DNA from: an uncultured Gammaproteobacteria bacterium
GTDB taxonomy: Bacteria > Pseudomonadota > Gammaproteobacteria > Arenicellales > JAANXG01
Direction: 5' to 3'
Assembly (NCBI GenBank): GCA_947259395.1
Contig: CAMYMN010000043.1
Location: forward strand, 1 to 48,826
DNA length: 48,826 bases
Below the pieces are notes generated by a model. That model did not search any database. It was not told where the DNA came from and worked only from the letters and a program-made list of their open reading frames with translations. Positions 17,105 through 25,375 of this stretch are shown piece by piece (positions within the stretch are counted from its first letter, which is position 1; every line of letters begins with the position of its first letter). Both the position numbers and the translations under genes were made by a program.

Positions 17105-17742
17105 GGGATTCCTCCGTATTATGCGAAAGAACCCCAACCGTAATTACCAGACGCAATTGGCGCTCACCGACCCGTTCCAGACCTCCAAGGTACAGATGCT
17201 TCAACGTCAGCTTTCCCAATGTATCTGTAGAGTCGTGCCTCCACTATACTGGCAGGTCTCGATGTCAAACTTGCATATCGGTATTTTGCTGTGGTGCGCC
17301 GATAACAGCGAAGGGGAAAACTCGACCCGGTCCTTTGCGGTGTTCACGGAGTTGCGAAACACGGCACCCTGGGAAACAGTTTTTTCTTTGAAGCCGAAAG
17401 CCTTCATGGACATAGTGAAAAGCCGGCTGGTGTAGCCGAGTGCATCGAATTGGAGAACGAGCCAATTGTGAAATGAGGGCGAAGGAATCCGCTTTTTAGA
17501 CAACGCGGACATTGTTGTGGATCGCACCGAACAGCGCGATCAAAAAAAAGTAGCGAGCCGATGTTTCATGAAAACACAATATGGTAATACTGCAAAGCAC
17601 CATTCGGTGTCGGCTGAATACTAACTCTACGAGGCAATAGCAGAATCGGTTTATATTAACTTGGCATTAAACGATCTGGATGACTGAACGTTTTTTGAAT
17701 ACGACCCAATAGACCGAGTTCAATTCAGTCGGGATCTGAAAC
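17105..17742. other. 638-base region without a recognisable gene
   Basis: It holds the upstream region of the integrase and, at 17167-17213, a 47-base segment shared with 35771-35818. Frames at 17207-17527 (minus) and 17052-17435 (plus) are open but match nothing I know and have unconvincing starts. It becomes AT-rich toward the YHS gene. Confidence 0.5.
17167..17213. repeat. Dispersed repeat D, copy 1
   Basis: About 40 of 50 positions match 35771-35818 in the same orientation. Shared blocks include TCAAGGTACA/TCCAAGGTACA and GCTTCAACGTC/ACTTCAATGTC. Both copies are in non-coding DNA. Confidence 0.5.
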
Positions 17743-18177
17743 ATGAAAAAGTTTTTAATCGGTTTTATCGCGCTCGTAATCATGCCGCTGGCACTTGCGG
17801 GCAAGCCCCCCGTATTTACCGAGAGTGGCGGCGCCATCCGCGGTTACGATCCGGTCGCCTACTTCACACTTGGCGAACCAACCGAAGGCAGCGACCGGTT
17901 CAGTACCAGCTGGAACGGTGCGACCTTTAAATTCTCCAGTGCCGATCATCTCGCGCTATTCGAAGCCGAACCGGCGAAGTATGCGCCGCAATATGGCGGG
18001 TACTGCGCATACGCCGTGTCCAAGGGATCGACCGCGAGCACGGACCCCGATGCCTGGACCATCGTCGATGGCAAGCTTTACCTGAACTACAGCAAGAGCG
18101 TACGAAAGCGCTGGCGCAAAGATATTCCCGGACACATCAAGGCGGCTGACAATAACTGGCCGCGCGTTCTCGAATAA
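17743..18177 (+). CDS. Exported YHS domain-containing protein
   Basis: A 144-residue protein with a clean signal peptide (MKKFLIGFIALVIMPLALAG) followed by a YHS domain: IRGYDPVAYFTLGEPTEGS, then FKFSSADHLALFEAEP, YGGYCAYAVSKG (the conserved Tyr-Cys) and a C-terminal LYLNYSKSVRKRWRKDI, as in the YHS family of short periplasmic proteins. YHS domains often bind metal ions, and similar small proteins sit beside copper or heavy-metal genes. Here it stands alone. The bufferin locus, also linked to copper in other bacteria, begins about 1.6 kb downstream. Confidence 0.9.
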   Translation: MKKFLIGFIALVIMPLALAGKPPVFTESGGAIRGYDPVAYFTLGEPTEGSDRFSTSWNGATFKFSSADHLALFEAEPAKYAPQYGGYCAYAVSKGSTASTDPDAWTIVDGKLYLNYSKSVRKRWRKDIPGHIKAADNNWPRVLE

Positions 18178-18307
18178 CCACACTGGACATATCCAACAGC
18201 GAGTCCGCCATTGGCAAATCCATTCTGCTGACACCAGACCCGGTTCCATTAATATGTAACACACCATCCGCATCGGAACTGGAATCATATCTGTAGACTA
18301 TCGAAGT

Positions 18308-18505
18308 CTATTCACATCGACCGATTCTCAAGCGGGTACGGCGCATGAAGATTGCGCACAGCCCAACAATGACTCGGTCGCTTGGCCGAAGATCTTGTGC
18401 TCGCGCTCGCGAGCGATTGAGGATCAGAAGCTGATGTTTTACGAGCAGCGATTCCGCAACGACGGGCCGAGCACCGCCAAGTCTGAACAAATGGGCGATC
18501 GACAC
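18308..18505 (-). pseudogene. Fragment of rve-type integrase/transposase
   Basis: The 65-residue frame contains LGGARPVVAESLLVKHQLLILNRSR (abridged to the core AESLLVKHQLLILNRSR) and RAQDLRPSDRVIVGLC, a conserved N-terminal segment of an integrase-core transposase family that normally continues for about 300 residues. The frame then loses similarity and stops. No catalytic core is present. It is a remnant of a lost insertion, lying between the YHS and PAS-LuxR genes. Confidence 0.6.
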
Positions 18506-18806
18506 GAGAAGGTGGATGAAAGGTACAGCGACGATCTCGCATCACTGGATCATCGTAACCAAACCGTTACGTTTGACAAGACTTGGAAATCTTTCGAATT
18601 GATGCAAAGAATAGAAATTCGCACGCCACAGCTCGTCATCCTCTTGTGATCCTCTTGTAATCTTTTCGTGATTTCCTTGTGATTTAGCCATGGTAGATTT
18701 CACAGATGGCACCAATTTCAGTCATTCCTGCAGTCCCTCCGCCTCCCCCTACGGGTCGCGTTCTCTGGCCCGCCCTGTCACACGGAATCGATCGGAATCG
18801 TTCTTC

Positions 18807-19454
18807 ATGAGCAGCCCCTCACGCGACCTCCTCGAGAGCCTCTATCGCGCACCGAATCCCGTCTACGCGACGGATGAGAAAAACCGCATCATCGCCTGGA
18901 ACCGCGCTGCGGAGCAGCTACTCGGCCACCGTACTGCTGATGCCGTCGGTAGAAAGTGCTACGCGCTGATCGCCGGCACGGACATCTACGGCAACGACTT
19001 CTGCGACCGCGAGTGCAATGTCATGAAGATGGTTCGCCGCAATCGAGTCGTCAAGCGATTCGGCATGGACCTGAGGCGCGCCTCCGGGGACATGATCAGA
19101 GCACACTGCGCTATCCTCGTCGTGCCGGGGACTTCCGCCTCGCGCTTCAGCATAGTCCACCTATTAGAAGAGGTAGAGGAGGAGGCGCCGAGGCGTAGGT
19201 CCCGTGAGACGACTTCCGTCCCGAACCGTCCTCTGAGACTTCCACCGTCCTCCAGCACTCGGGCCCAGTTGACACCCCGCGAGCAACACGTCCTTCGCAT
19301 GCTTGCGACAGGCGCCGGAACCCGGAAAATCGCCGACTCCCTATGCATCAGCCCTACGACCGTCAGGACACACGTCCGCAATCTACTTCGCAAGATGCGT
19401 GCCCACAGCCGTCTCGAAGCGGTCTTGAACGCCGTACGAGACCACTTCATTTAG
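18807..19454 (+). CDS. PAS domain LuxR-family transcriptional regulator
   Basis: From ATG 18807 the protein has 215 residues. An N-terminal PAS domain (about 5-110: RAPNPVYATDEKNRIIAWNRAAEQLLGH) contains a Cys pair in GNDFCDRECNVM that could bind metal or sense redox state. A basic/proline linker leads to a C-terminal LuxR/FixJ HTH (about 150-215: LTPREQHVLRMLATGAGTRKIAD, SPTTVRTHVRNLLRKM). It lacks a receiver domain, so signal input is probably through PAS. The frame is open 39 codons farther upstream, but that part is low-complexity. A dyad, CTACTccacgAGTAG (19483-19497), lies just past the gene and before the 43-residue exported peptide; it could be an operator. Confidence 0.87.
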   Translation: MSSPSRDLLESLYRAPNPVYATDEKNRIIAWNRAAEQLLGHRTADAVGRKCYALIAGTDIYGNDFCDRECNVMKMVRRNRVVKRFGMDLRRASGDMIRAHCAILVVPGTSASRFSIVHLLEEVEEEAPRRRSRETTSVPNRPLRLPPSSSTRAQLTPREQHVLRMLATGAGTRKIADSLCISPTTVRTHVRNLLRKMRAHSRLEAVLNAVRDHFI

Positions 19455-19583
19455 CAAGTTATCAGACCTAGGACGGACACTTCTACTCCACGAGTAGTAG
19501 AGAAATTATCCAAACGTAGGATGGTTTCTCAGATGCCTTTCGGATTAGGGTTGTAGCTGATCAAGCCACAAAGGAGAATGAAT

Positions 19584-19715
19584 ATGTTACACCAGACCAA
19601 AATAGCAGTGATTATTTTCTGTGTTAGTTTAATTTTCGGGGGGCAAGTTTTTGCTGGCGTAACAACTGCCAATGGGTGGTACGAGGAAGAAGAGATATAC
19701 TACATTCTTACGTAA
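19584..19715 (+). CDS. 43-residue exported peptide of unknown function
   Basis: A short gene with strong start signals: AAGGAG at 19571-19576, seven bases before ATG 19584 (an in-frame ATG at 19578 is too close). It encodes a Sec-like signal (KIAVIIFCVSLIFGGQVFAG) and a mature peptide of about 19 residues, rich in aromatic and acidic residues (GVTTANGWYEEEEIYYILT). A partial hairpin follows the stop (CACTTC...GAAGTG near 19725-19741). I do not recognise it. It could be a secreted peptide, a bufferin-like precursor relic, or the stub of a longer exported protein. Confidence 0.5.
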   Translation: MLHQTKIAVIIFCVSLIFGGQVFAGVTTANGWYEEEEIYYILT

Positions 19716-19822
19716 AACACCGCACTTCAATCGGGAAGTGTGGTTCAACGTTACCTAAAGGTAGGTTACACATTTTACATTGCGGGTATCAGTACAACGT
19801 CAACCACTAGGAGTAGATCTCA

Positions 19823-20083
19823 ATGACTAACACCAAAATCCTCGTCAGCACCGCCGTCTCAAGCTTGATGCTCTTGGGGCTCGCCGGCACCACGGTTCCT
19901 GCTAACGCCGCGGAAATGGAAAAGTGCTACGGCGTCGTAAAGGCCGGTAAGAACGATTGTCAAACGGCGAATTCATCGTGCGCCGGTACTGCGACCAAAG
20001 ATGGTCAAAAGGACGCGTGGGTGTATGTCCCCAAAGGCACTTGCGAGAAGCTGGTCGGTGGTAGTACCAAAGCCGGCGCTTGA
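19823..20083 (+). CDS. bufA1: Bufferin-type precursor, DUF2282 family (BufA1-like)
   Basis: The 86-residue protein has a signal peptide ending ANAAEM and a DUF2282 core with four cysteines: [21 protein letters not shown], then [27 protein letters not shown] (written in parts). Bufferins are exported ribosomally made peptides whose cysteines are modified by a DUF692 (MNIO) enzyme with a DUF2063 partner; they protect cells by binding copper. AGGAG (19809-19813) precedes ATG 19823. The coding sequence is intact, with all four Cys present. The adjacent maturase gene, however, is a wreck (see next), so modification would need an enzyme elsewhere. Confidence 0.9.
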   Translation: MTNTKILVSTAVSSLMLLGLAGTTVPANAAEMEKCYGVVKAGKNDCQTANSSCAGTATKDGQKDAWVYVPKGTCEKLVGGSTKAGA

Positions 20084-20099
20084 TCGACCTTGTGACTTC

Positions 20100-20850
20100 A
20101 GCGACTGACGGCTTCACAGCGCAACCAATCCCGGTGTGAGCTGGGATTGGCCTGCGTAGCGAACATTACCAAGATGTGATCGCAACACGGCCCGCAGTGG
20201 GGTCTTTCGAAATCCATAGCGAGAATTTTTTTGGACTGGGTGGTGCACCGCATCGATATTTGGAAACCATACGCGCCGATTATCCGTTGAGTTTTCACGG
20301 CGTGGGCGTGTCCCTGGGCTCCGTTGACCCGCTGAATGAAGAGCACAGCTAACGTCTGAAACAGCTGGTGGATTATTAGCAACCGGGCCTGATCTCGGAA
20401 CACCTGGCTTGGAGTTCGTTCAACGGTCAGTACTATAAATGACCTGTTGCCGTTGCCATTTACGTCAGAGGCGTGGCCACATGTCGTTGATCGTATACCG
20501 CGGGTTCAGGACACGCGGAAGCGTCAAATATTGGTCGAGAACGCTCCAGTTATCTGCAGTACACACATTCCACTATCCCGGAGTGGGAGTTTGTGGCTGA
20601 GTTCGCAGAACAATCCGGGTGCGGCAACTTACTGGATATGAACGACATCTATGTCAACGCCACTAATCATGATGTCGATCCACACACATTTCTCAGCGGT
20701 GTTACCTACACAATTGGTCAAAGCAATACACCTGGCGGGACACACGGCCAACGAAATCGAAGATGGGGCCATCCCTGCTGTAAATTCTACGATCCGCGCT
20801 TGCCTGAACTCGTTTGTTATCATATCGGACCGCTGGTGGTTACGCACGAC
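20100..20850 (+). pseudogene. bufB: Decayed DUF692 (MNIO) bufferin maturase
   Basis: Translated pieces in all three forward frames read through a DUF692 protein in order: EHYQDVIATRPAVGSFEIHS, ENFFGLGGAPHRYLETIRAD, YPLSFHGVGVSLGSVDPLNE (20158-20340), then stops TAA and TAG interrupt RLKQLVDY and QPGLISEHLAWSSFNGQY; next LPLPFTSEAWPHVVDRI (about 20447) in another frame, then YTHSTIPEWEFVAEFAEQSG (20560-20620), DIYVNATNHDVDPHTFLSGV, and finally IHLAGHTANEIEDG. At least three in-frame stops and three or more frameshifts are needed, so it cannot be functional. The metal-binding His/Glu/Asp motifs are still recognisable, so decay is fairly recent. The C-terminal part and any DUF2063 gene are absent. 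Confidence 0.9.
20125..20150. repeat. Hairpin between bufA1 and the bufB remnant
   Basis: Arms CCAATCCC (20125-20132) and GGGATTGG (20143-20150) pair perfectly around a ten-base loop, 41 bases past the bufA1 stop. It may uncouple expression of the precursor from the downstream gene, as is common in bacteriocin-like operons, or may be a product of decay. Confidence 0.35.
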
Positions 20851-21045
20851 AGGCGAATCAGTTCTGTCAGCCCCGGCCGCTACCGGGGCTACCGCCTGGG
20901 GAGGATGTTTCGCAGCGCTATCGCGATTATCGGAACCACGAAAGGGAGATAGTGAATATCGGACCGGCACTTGGTAACTCACGTCCCACGCTGCGGTAGT
21001 TTGGTATCAAACGCCGATGGGCCCGAACAGAGCGATCGCTTTACA

Positions 21046-21642
21046 ATGCAGCGACCCTTTCCGACAGTTGTTGTATATTTGTTGGTCAGCACGAGACTTT
21101 TGCTTTTGTTCGCGCCTCTAACAAACGCGGTATTGGTTGGTAAAACAGGAGTTTTGTTGGTGAGTTGTAAGAACTGGGCCGTCGGGTTGCTCTTTTTTTT
21201 GAGTATCGCACCAGCCGCCGGGTCTGGCGTCGATTTCGAGCTCGAGGCAATGGACGCGAAACCGGTTCGACTGTCCGACTACCGGGGCAAATGGGTGGTG
21301 GTCAACTACTGGGCAACCTGGTGCGCCCCCTGTCGTGAAGAGATGCCAGAACTCAACACCTTTCACGCCGCGCACAAAGATTCCGATGCGGTTGTGCTTG
21401 GGGTGAATCTGGAAGAGATAGAGTTAGCCCGCTTGAAGGGGTTCGTCGAACAGCTCTCCGTCGAGTATCCGATACTTATCGACCGCCCCCGAGAGAAGAC
21501 GCCGTTGGGTCCGATCCTTGGGATGCCGACCACCTATATCGTGTCGCCAGGGGGCGAAGTCGTGGCCTGGCAGATCGGCGGCATCACCCGGAAGCTTCTT
21601 GAGCGTTTTCTCGCCTCCAGTGATAACGGCAAAGATCGGTGA
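21046..21642 (+). CDS. TlpA-family thioredoxin-like protein
   Basis: From ATG 21046 it has 198 residues. A hydrophobic N-terminus (possible membrane anchor; a GTG near 21160 would give a shorter protein starting with a signal VGLLFFLSIAPAAG) precedes a thioredoxin fold: FELEAMDAKPVRLSDYRGKWVVVNYWATWCAPC with redox Cys at about 93 and 96, VLGVNLEE, and the cis-Pro loop GMPTTYIVSPGG. It probably reduces or oxidises thiols of exported proteins. It directly precedes a gluconate-dehydrogenase subunit 3-like gene (ATG one base after its stop) and a GMC oxidoreductase, so it may serve their assembly. Confidence 0.85.
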   Translation: MQRPFPTVVVYLLVSTRLLLLFAPLTNAVLVGKTGVLLVSCKNWAVGLLFFLSIAPAAGSGVDFELEAMDAKPVRLSDYRGKWVVVNYWATWCAPCREEMPELNTFHAAHKDSDAVVLGVNLEEIELARLKGFVEQLSVEYPILIDRPREKTPLGPILGMPTTYIVSPGGEVVAWQIGGITRKLLERFLASSDNGKDR

Positions 21643-21643
21643 G

Positions 21644-22237
21644 ATGAACCGGCGAACGTGGATCATCCGCAGCCTTTTGTCGCTCGTGACCGTCCTGCTG
21701 GCGCCGCGACAATTGGCGGCAAAACAGTCATTCGACGATATCCCCGAAGACATATGGCATACCCTGGACCATCTGCAGCAACACCTGCTGCCGAACGGAG
21801 CCGGCCTGCCGCCGTCCCTGACCGTATCGCTCATGCCAAAGGCATCCTGGCGCCAGGAGCCGCCCGCGACGACGCCGGGCGCCCGGGAGGCCGGCGCCCT
21901 CAACTATCTGCGCGGCGTGTTTGACGACCCGAAAATGGATCCGGCGAACAAGGAACTCATCATCGATGGCGCGTTGCACCTTGAAAGCGCTTGCCTTGAA
22001 ACCCACGGCGCGTTCTTTCACGCACTCAACGCCATGCAAAAGGAGAGACGGCTGCGAGAAATCGAAGAGAGCGAACAGGGTGCGCGATTTCTCGGCAAGA
22101 TGATGGAGTACCTGATCGAGGCGCTGGTTGGCAGCCCGGTCTACGGCGGTAATCCTGGCGGCATCGGATGGAGGTGGTTGAATCACGCTCCGGGCTTTCC
22201 GCTGCCGACGCAAGAGAAGCGGTATTTCCTGCTGTGA
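21644..22237 (+). CDS. Gluconate 2-dehydrogenase subunit 3-like (Tat-signal) protein
   Basis: A 197-residue protein with a twin-arginine-like start (MNRRTWIIRSLLSLVTVLLAP) and the gluconate_2-dh3 pattern (DIPEDIWHTLDHLQQHLLP, AGALNYLRGVFDD, ERRLREIEESEQGARFLGKM, the end GGNPGGIGWRWLNHAPGFPLP). In membrane sugar/alcohol dehydrogenases this small subunit escorts the FAD subunit through the Tat system. It starts one base after the TlpA stop and overlaps the downstream GMC gene at GTGA, so the three form a coupled operon. Confidence 0.9.
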   Translation: MNRRTWIIRSLLSLVTVLLAPRQLAAKQSFDDIPEDIWHTLDHLQQHLLPNGAGLPPSLTVSLMPKASWRQEPPATTPGAREAGALNYLRGVFDDPKMDPANKELIIDGALHLESACLETHGAFFHALNAMQKERRLREIEESEQGARFLGKMMEYLIEALVGSPVYGGNPGGIGWRWLNHAPGFPLPTQEKRYFLL

Positions 22238-23955
22238 CCACCTTCGATCCCGACTATGATGTCTGTGTCATCGGCAGCGGCGCTGGCGGCGGCCCCGTCG
22301 CCTATGAGCTTTCCAAAGCCGGATATTCAGTGGTGGTGCTCGAAAAAGGGCCGTGGTTTACCGAGAAGGATTTCTTCAAGGATGAGATCGCCTGCTGCCG
22401 CCGCTCCACCTACTCCTCGAATCTCAAAGACGAGCCGCAAGTCCTGGAAACCCGCGAAGAGCGGGGAAGCTGGTGGTCCCGTTCCACCTACCGGAGCGGC
22501 TGGACCTTCTGGCACGGCAACTGCGTCGGCGGTGCGAGCAATTTCATGAGCGGCTACTTTCATCGGCTCAAACCGATAGACTTCAGGTTGTTGTCCGAAT
22601 TCGGCGCCATCGCGGGCGCCAACATCGTCGACTGGCCAATCGAATACAATGACCTGGAACCCTACTACGACAAGGTGGAGCGGGTGGTGGGGGTCTCCGG
22701 GCGGGTGCACAAACATCCTCATGCGGAGCCGCGCAGCCGGCCCGAATTTCCCTTTCCCGCGACGGCCGAACATCCCGTTGCCGGTCTGATCGACAAGGCC
22801 TGCGATACACTCGGCTGGCATGTCATCACCACGCCGCGCGCGGTACTGCCCGCACCGCACAGAGGCAGGAGTGGCTGTAACTACAGCGGCTACTGCGGCA
22901 GCTACGGCTGCAATACCGGCGCAAAGGGGAGCTCGCGCGCCGCGCTCCTGGATGAGGCGGTGGTCTCTGGCCACTGCGAGGTGAGACCCGAATCCATGGT
23001 CAGCCGTCTGCTCAGCGACAACAAGGGCCGGGTCACAACGGCAGAGTATATCGACCGGCACGGCGAGACACGACGCGTCACCGCCCGGATATTCGCAGTC
23101 TCCTGCCAGGCCATAGAAACGGCCCGCCTGCTGCTGCGCTCCACCGGACCCAGGTATCCCGACGGCCTGGCCAACGGCAGCGGCCAGGTGGGGCGCAACC
23201 TGATCTTCGCCGCCGGCGGCTCCGGCTCAGGTCGCCTGTCGTACGAGAAGTTCACCCACGAGTTGTCGGTGTTCGGTCCCTTTATCAATCGCGCGACCCA
23301 GGATTTTTACGTGATCGACGATCCTGCGCTGGGAGCGCGGCAGAAGGGCGGCACCATCGACTTCGAGTTTCAGCCGCCTTCCGCAATCGCCCGTGCCAGC
23401 CACCTTCTGCGCGATGCTAACGGCCTGGTCTGGGGCGAACGTTTAAAACAGCGACTGGAGCGCCATTTTCTGCGTGGCCAGTACGTCAAGATCGAGGCGT
23501 TTTGTGACTGGCTGCCCATTGACGACTGCAGGATCGATCTGGATCCCCATGTGAAGGACCGATGGGGTCTGCCGGTGTCGCACATTCGCATCGAGTTTCA
23601 CAAACGCAACATCGATGTGGGTTGGCACCTGGCCGACAAGGGCGCGAGCGTACTGAAGCAAATGGGGGCGGAGGATGTGATCGCCTATGCCGTAGGAACA
23701 CCTCCCACTAATCTGCAGGCGGGAACCTGCCGCTTCGGCAACGACGCCGCGAGCTCCGTTCTGGACGCCGACTGCCGCAGCCACGAGGCGGAAAACCTGT
23801 TCGTCACCGACGGCAGCTTCATGCCGAACGGCGGTAGCGTGCCACACACTTGGACCATCTATGCCAACTCCTTTCGTGTAGCGGACCGGATCAAGGCGCA
23901 GCTTGGCGCCTGCACTCATTCCATCGACGCAACGGCGTCGTTGATCTCTACTTGA
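22234..23955 (+). CDS. GMC family FAD oxidoreductase (gluconate/alcohol dehydrogenase-like)
   Basis: From GTG 22234 the protein has 573 residues. It has an N-terminal FAD site (YDVCVIGSGAGGGPVAYELSKAG), FWHGNCVGGASNFMSGYFHRL, a Cys cluster in GCNYSGYCGSYGCNTGAKGSS comparable to the loop that binds a 3Fe-4S cluster in FAD-dependent glucose dehydrogenases, and the C-terminal GMC signature with the active-site region NLFVTDGSFMPNGGSVPHTWTIYA (given in parts), whose His-Thr/Asn face the flavin. It overlaps the subunit 3 gene by four bases. The usual cytochrome c subunit is missing, so its electron acceptor is unclear. Substrate unknown. An in-frame upstream ATG at 22168 would overlap the neighbour by 70 bases and is less likely. 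Confidence 0.9.
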   Translation: MTTFDPDYDVCVIGSGAGGGPVAYELSKAGYSVVVLEKGPWFTEKDFFKDEIACCRRSTYSSNLKDEPQVLETREERGSWWSRSTYRSGWTFWHGNCVGGASNFMSGYFHRLKPIDFRLLSEFGAIAGANIVDWPIEYNDLEPYYDKVERVVGVSGRVHKHPHAEPRSRPEFPFPATAEHPVAGLIDKACDTLGWHVITTPRAVLPAPHRGRSGCNYSGYCGSYGCNTGAKGSSRAALLDEAVVSGHCEVRPESMVSRLLSDNKGRVTTAEYIDRHGETRRVTARIFAVSCQAIETARLLLRSTGPRYPDGLANGSGQVGRNLIFAAGGSGSGRLSYEKFTHELSVFGPFINRATQDFYVIDDPALGARQKGGTIDFEFQPPSAIARASHLLRDANGLVWGERLKQRLERHFLRGQYVKIEAFCDWLPIDDCRIDLDPHVKDRWGLPVSHIRIEFHKRNIDVGWHLADKGASVLKQMGAEDVIAYAVGTPPTNLQAGTCRFGNDAASSVLDADCRSHEAENLFVTDGSFMPNGGSVPHTWTIYANSFRVADRIKAQLGACTHSIDATASLIST

Positions 23956-24351
23956 TAAGCGATCAGGGCAGGCAGTCCGCTGGTATGCAGAAACAGCAGA
24001 TTCGTGTCCGGGGACGCGCTCCCGGCGCTTCGCCTGACAGCCCATAGCCCGGCGCGGCCAAGGAAATCACGATACCAAAACCACCGCACAGCGTTATGTA
24101 ACAATGAGCTCGGCGCAGCGCTTAAAACCCGTGTTCAAAATCGATGTCAAAACCTGCAGTCAGTAAGACGTTGCGGTATTACAGATACATCGGAAAGCGG
24201 ACCTTCAGAATGCAAGTTTTCTCATGTGCCGAAGGTCGGCTCATGGCCGGGTGGACTAAACCGCTAGCGCGGTAGCTGGGGGTGTGTTAGGGGAAGTGCT
24301 GTAAGTTTGGATTAAGTCAATGAGGATGGGTCTGTCCTGTGTTGAGGTTGT
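23956..24351. other. Spacer with dispersed repeat C, no gene
   Basis: About 400 bases after the GMC gene. The only structure I can support is repeat copy C1 (24173-24250). There is no convincing open frame. Confidence 0.5.
24173..24250 (+). repeat. Dispersed repeat C, copy 1
   Basis: Aligns with 38299-38380 in the same orientation: both carry GGTATTA.AGATA, GGAAAGC.GACCTT, a short variable stretch, TTTCTC.TGT..CGAAGGTC and CATGGCCG. Each copy lies close to a remnant of an IS91-type element (integrase stub at 24352, transposase ghost at 37970). Confidence 0.55.
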
Positions 24352-24471
24352 ATGACCACCGAGTCTAACAAAACCATCAGCGCATTGCGCCAACGCATGA
24401 TCGATGACATGACGTTGCGCAAGCTCTCACCCAAGACCCATCAGACCATGCGCTGCCCACCGTTGCGATGA
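24352..24471 (+). pseudogene. N-terminal stub of an IS91-associated tyrosine recombinase
   Basis: The 39-residue frame ISALRQRMIDDMTLRKLSPKT is the conserved N-terminal SAM-like start of integrases that accompany IS91-family transposases, which normally continue for over 250 residues. Here it breaks off after SPKTHQTMR and stops. The remaining integrase and the transposase are absent. Confidence 0.65.
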
Positions 24472-24546
24472 TTTTCGTGAATATTGCACCGGGATTTTGG
24501 TAATTTTTCACAGGAATAACGATTCGTCACGTCTAAGCTGGTACCT

Positions 24547-25107
24547 ATGAATAGTCAGTCATCAGCGCAAATCGACAGTGCCGCGAATATCGAAAACATG
24601 TCACGGGTGCGGATGGTGGAATCCTGCCGCGAGGAGCTGGGAGAGGAATACCCGGACCGGGAGACGCTGTCTGCAATGCAGGAGTTAGCGGTACGGTTTC
24701 GCCAACAGGGACACCTGACTTGGGCACATAGCCTGTTTGAGCGCGTAGTGGCGGTTCAGCGCCGGGAATTGGGGCCCAGGCACCTCGCTGTTGTTTCCAA
24801 CGAAGAGAACCTGTCGGAGACCCTGTTTGCGCTGGGGGAAATCGACGGGGCGAGGGCGTTGCAGGAGCGGATTGTGACCGCGCGTCGATTGTCCATGGGG
24901 GAAATGCATCCGCTTACCCTTTCTGCAATGAGCGAACTGGCCGAGATCCTGTGCACACAGGGTGAGAATGAGACCGCAGCCGAGTTACAGGAGTTTGTCC
25001 TTGATACACGCATATTGGTTCTCGGCGAAGAACACCCGGATACGCAGCTCGCGGAAGACCGGTTGTACGAGACGCTATTGGAAATGGGCGCGTTGCACAT
25101 CTACTAG
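24547..25107 (+). CDS. Tetratricopeptide (kinesin light chain-type) repeat protein
   Basis: The 186-residue protein has about three 42-residue TPR units of the KLC type: ETLSAMQELAVRFRQQGHLTWAHSLFERVV, then AVVSNEENLSETLFALGEIDGARALQERIV, then TLSAMSELAEILCTQGENETAAELQEFVL (each shortened), every unit followed by the phase-marking RRELGPRH / RRLSMGEMHP / RILVLGEEHPDT. Such repeats bind protein partners; there is no enzyme domain and no signal peptide. It lies alone among mobile-element debris, so it could be the surviving end of a larger TPR protein, but the start ATG 24547 looks natural. Confidence 0.82.
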   Translation: MNSQSSAQIDSAANIENMSRVRMVESCREELGEEYPDRETLSAMQELAVRFRQQGHLTWAHSLFERVVAVQRRELGPRHLAVVSNEENLSETLFALGEIDGARALQERIVTARRLSMGEMHPLTLSAMSELAEILCTQGENETAAELQEFVLDTRILVLGEEHPDTQLAEDRLYETLLEMGALHIY

Positions 25108-25194
25108 CGAGTCTGGGACTCGAAGAAAGACCAGACGGATACGGTAGGCAGGACGGAATTTGTCTGCAGAAAATTTCTACATCGACAGCGTATC

Positions 25195-25305
25195 TATGGG
25201 GACAGATTCATTTATTTCGGAGCAGATTGGTAATTGGGGACAGACCACAATTAACGACCAAGAAGTTCGATGAAATACATAAGGGGGAATGAATGGGGAC
25301 AGACC
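25195..25305. repeat. REP-like GGGGACAGA motifs
   Basis: Three GGGGACAGA motifs occur here. The first (25196-25229) is nearly identical over 34 bases to 26535-26568 (TATGGGGACAGATT.ATTTATTTCGGAGCAGATT). Such motifs are typical of RAYT-mobilised REP sequences. Confidence 0.6.
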
Positions 25306-25375
25306 TAAATCTAATACTGGGCGCAGGATTATTTTTTTGTTTCAAGCGCGCCGTTAAGCCACATTGAATCATACG

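Noticed and set aside
17207..17527. Leftward 106-codon open frame
   Set aside because: No recognisable product, no good start signal, and it overlaps a non-coding region with repeats.
18395..18649. Rightward 84-codon frame after the YHS gene
   Set aside because: It is mostly antisense to the recognisable integrase fragment at 18308-18505.
20447..20641. A separate small gene at this position
   Set aside because: Its sequence (LPLPFTSEAWPHVVDRI...) is the middle of the decayed DUF692 gene in a shifted frame, not an independent gene.
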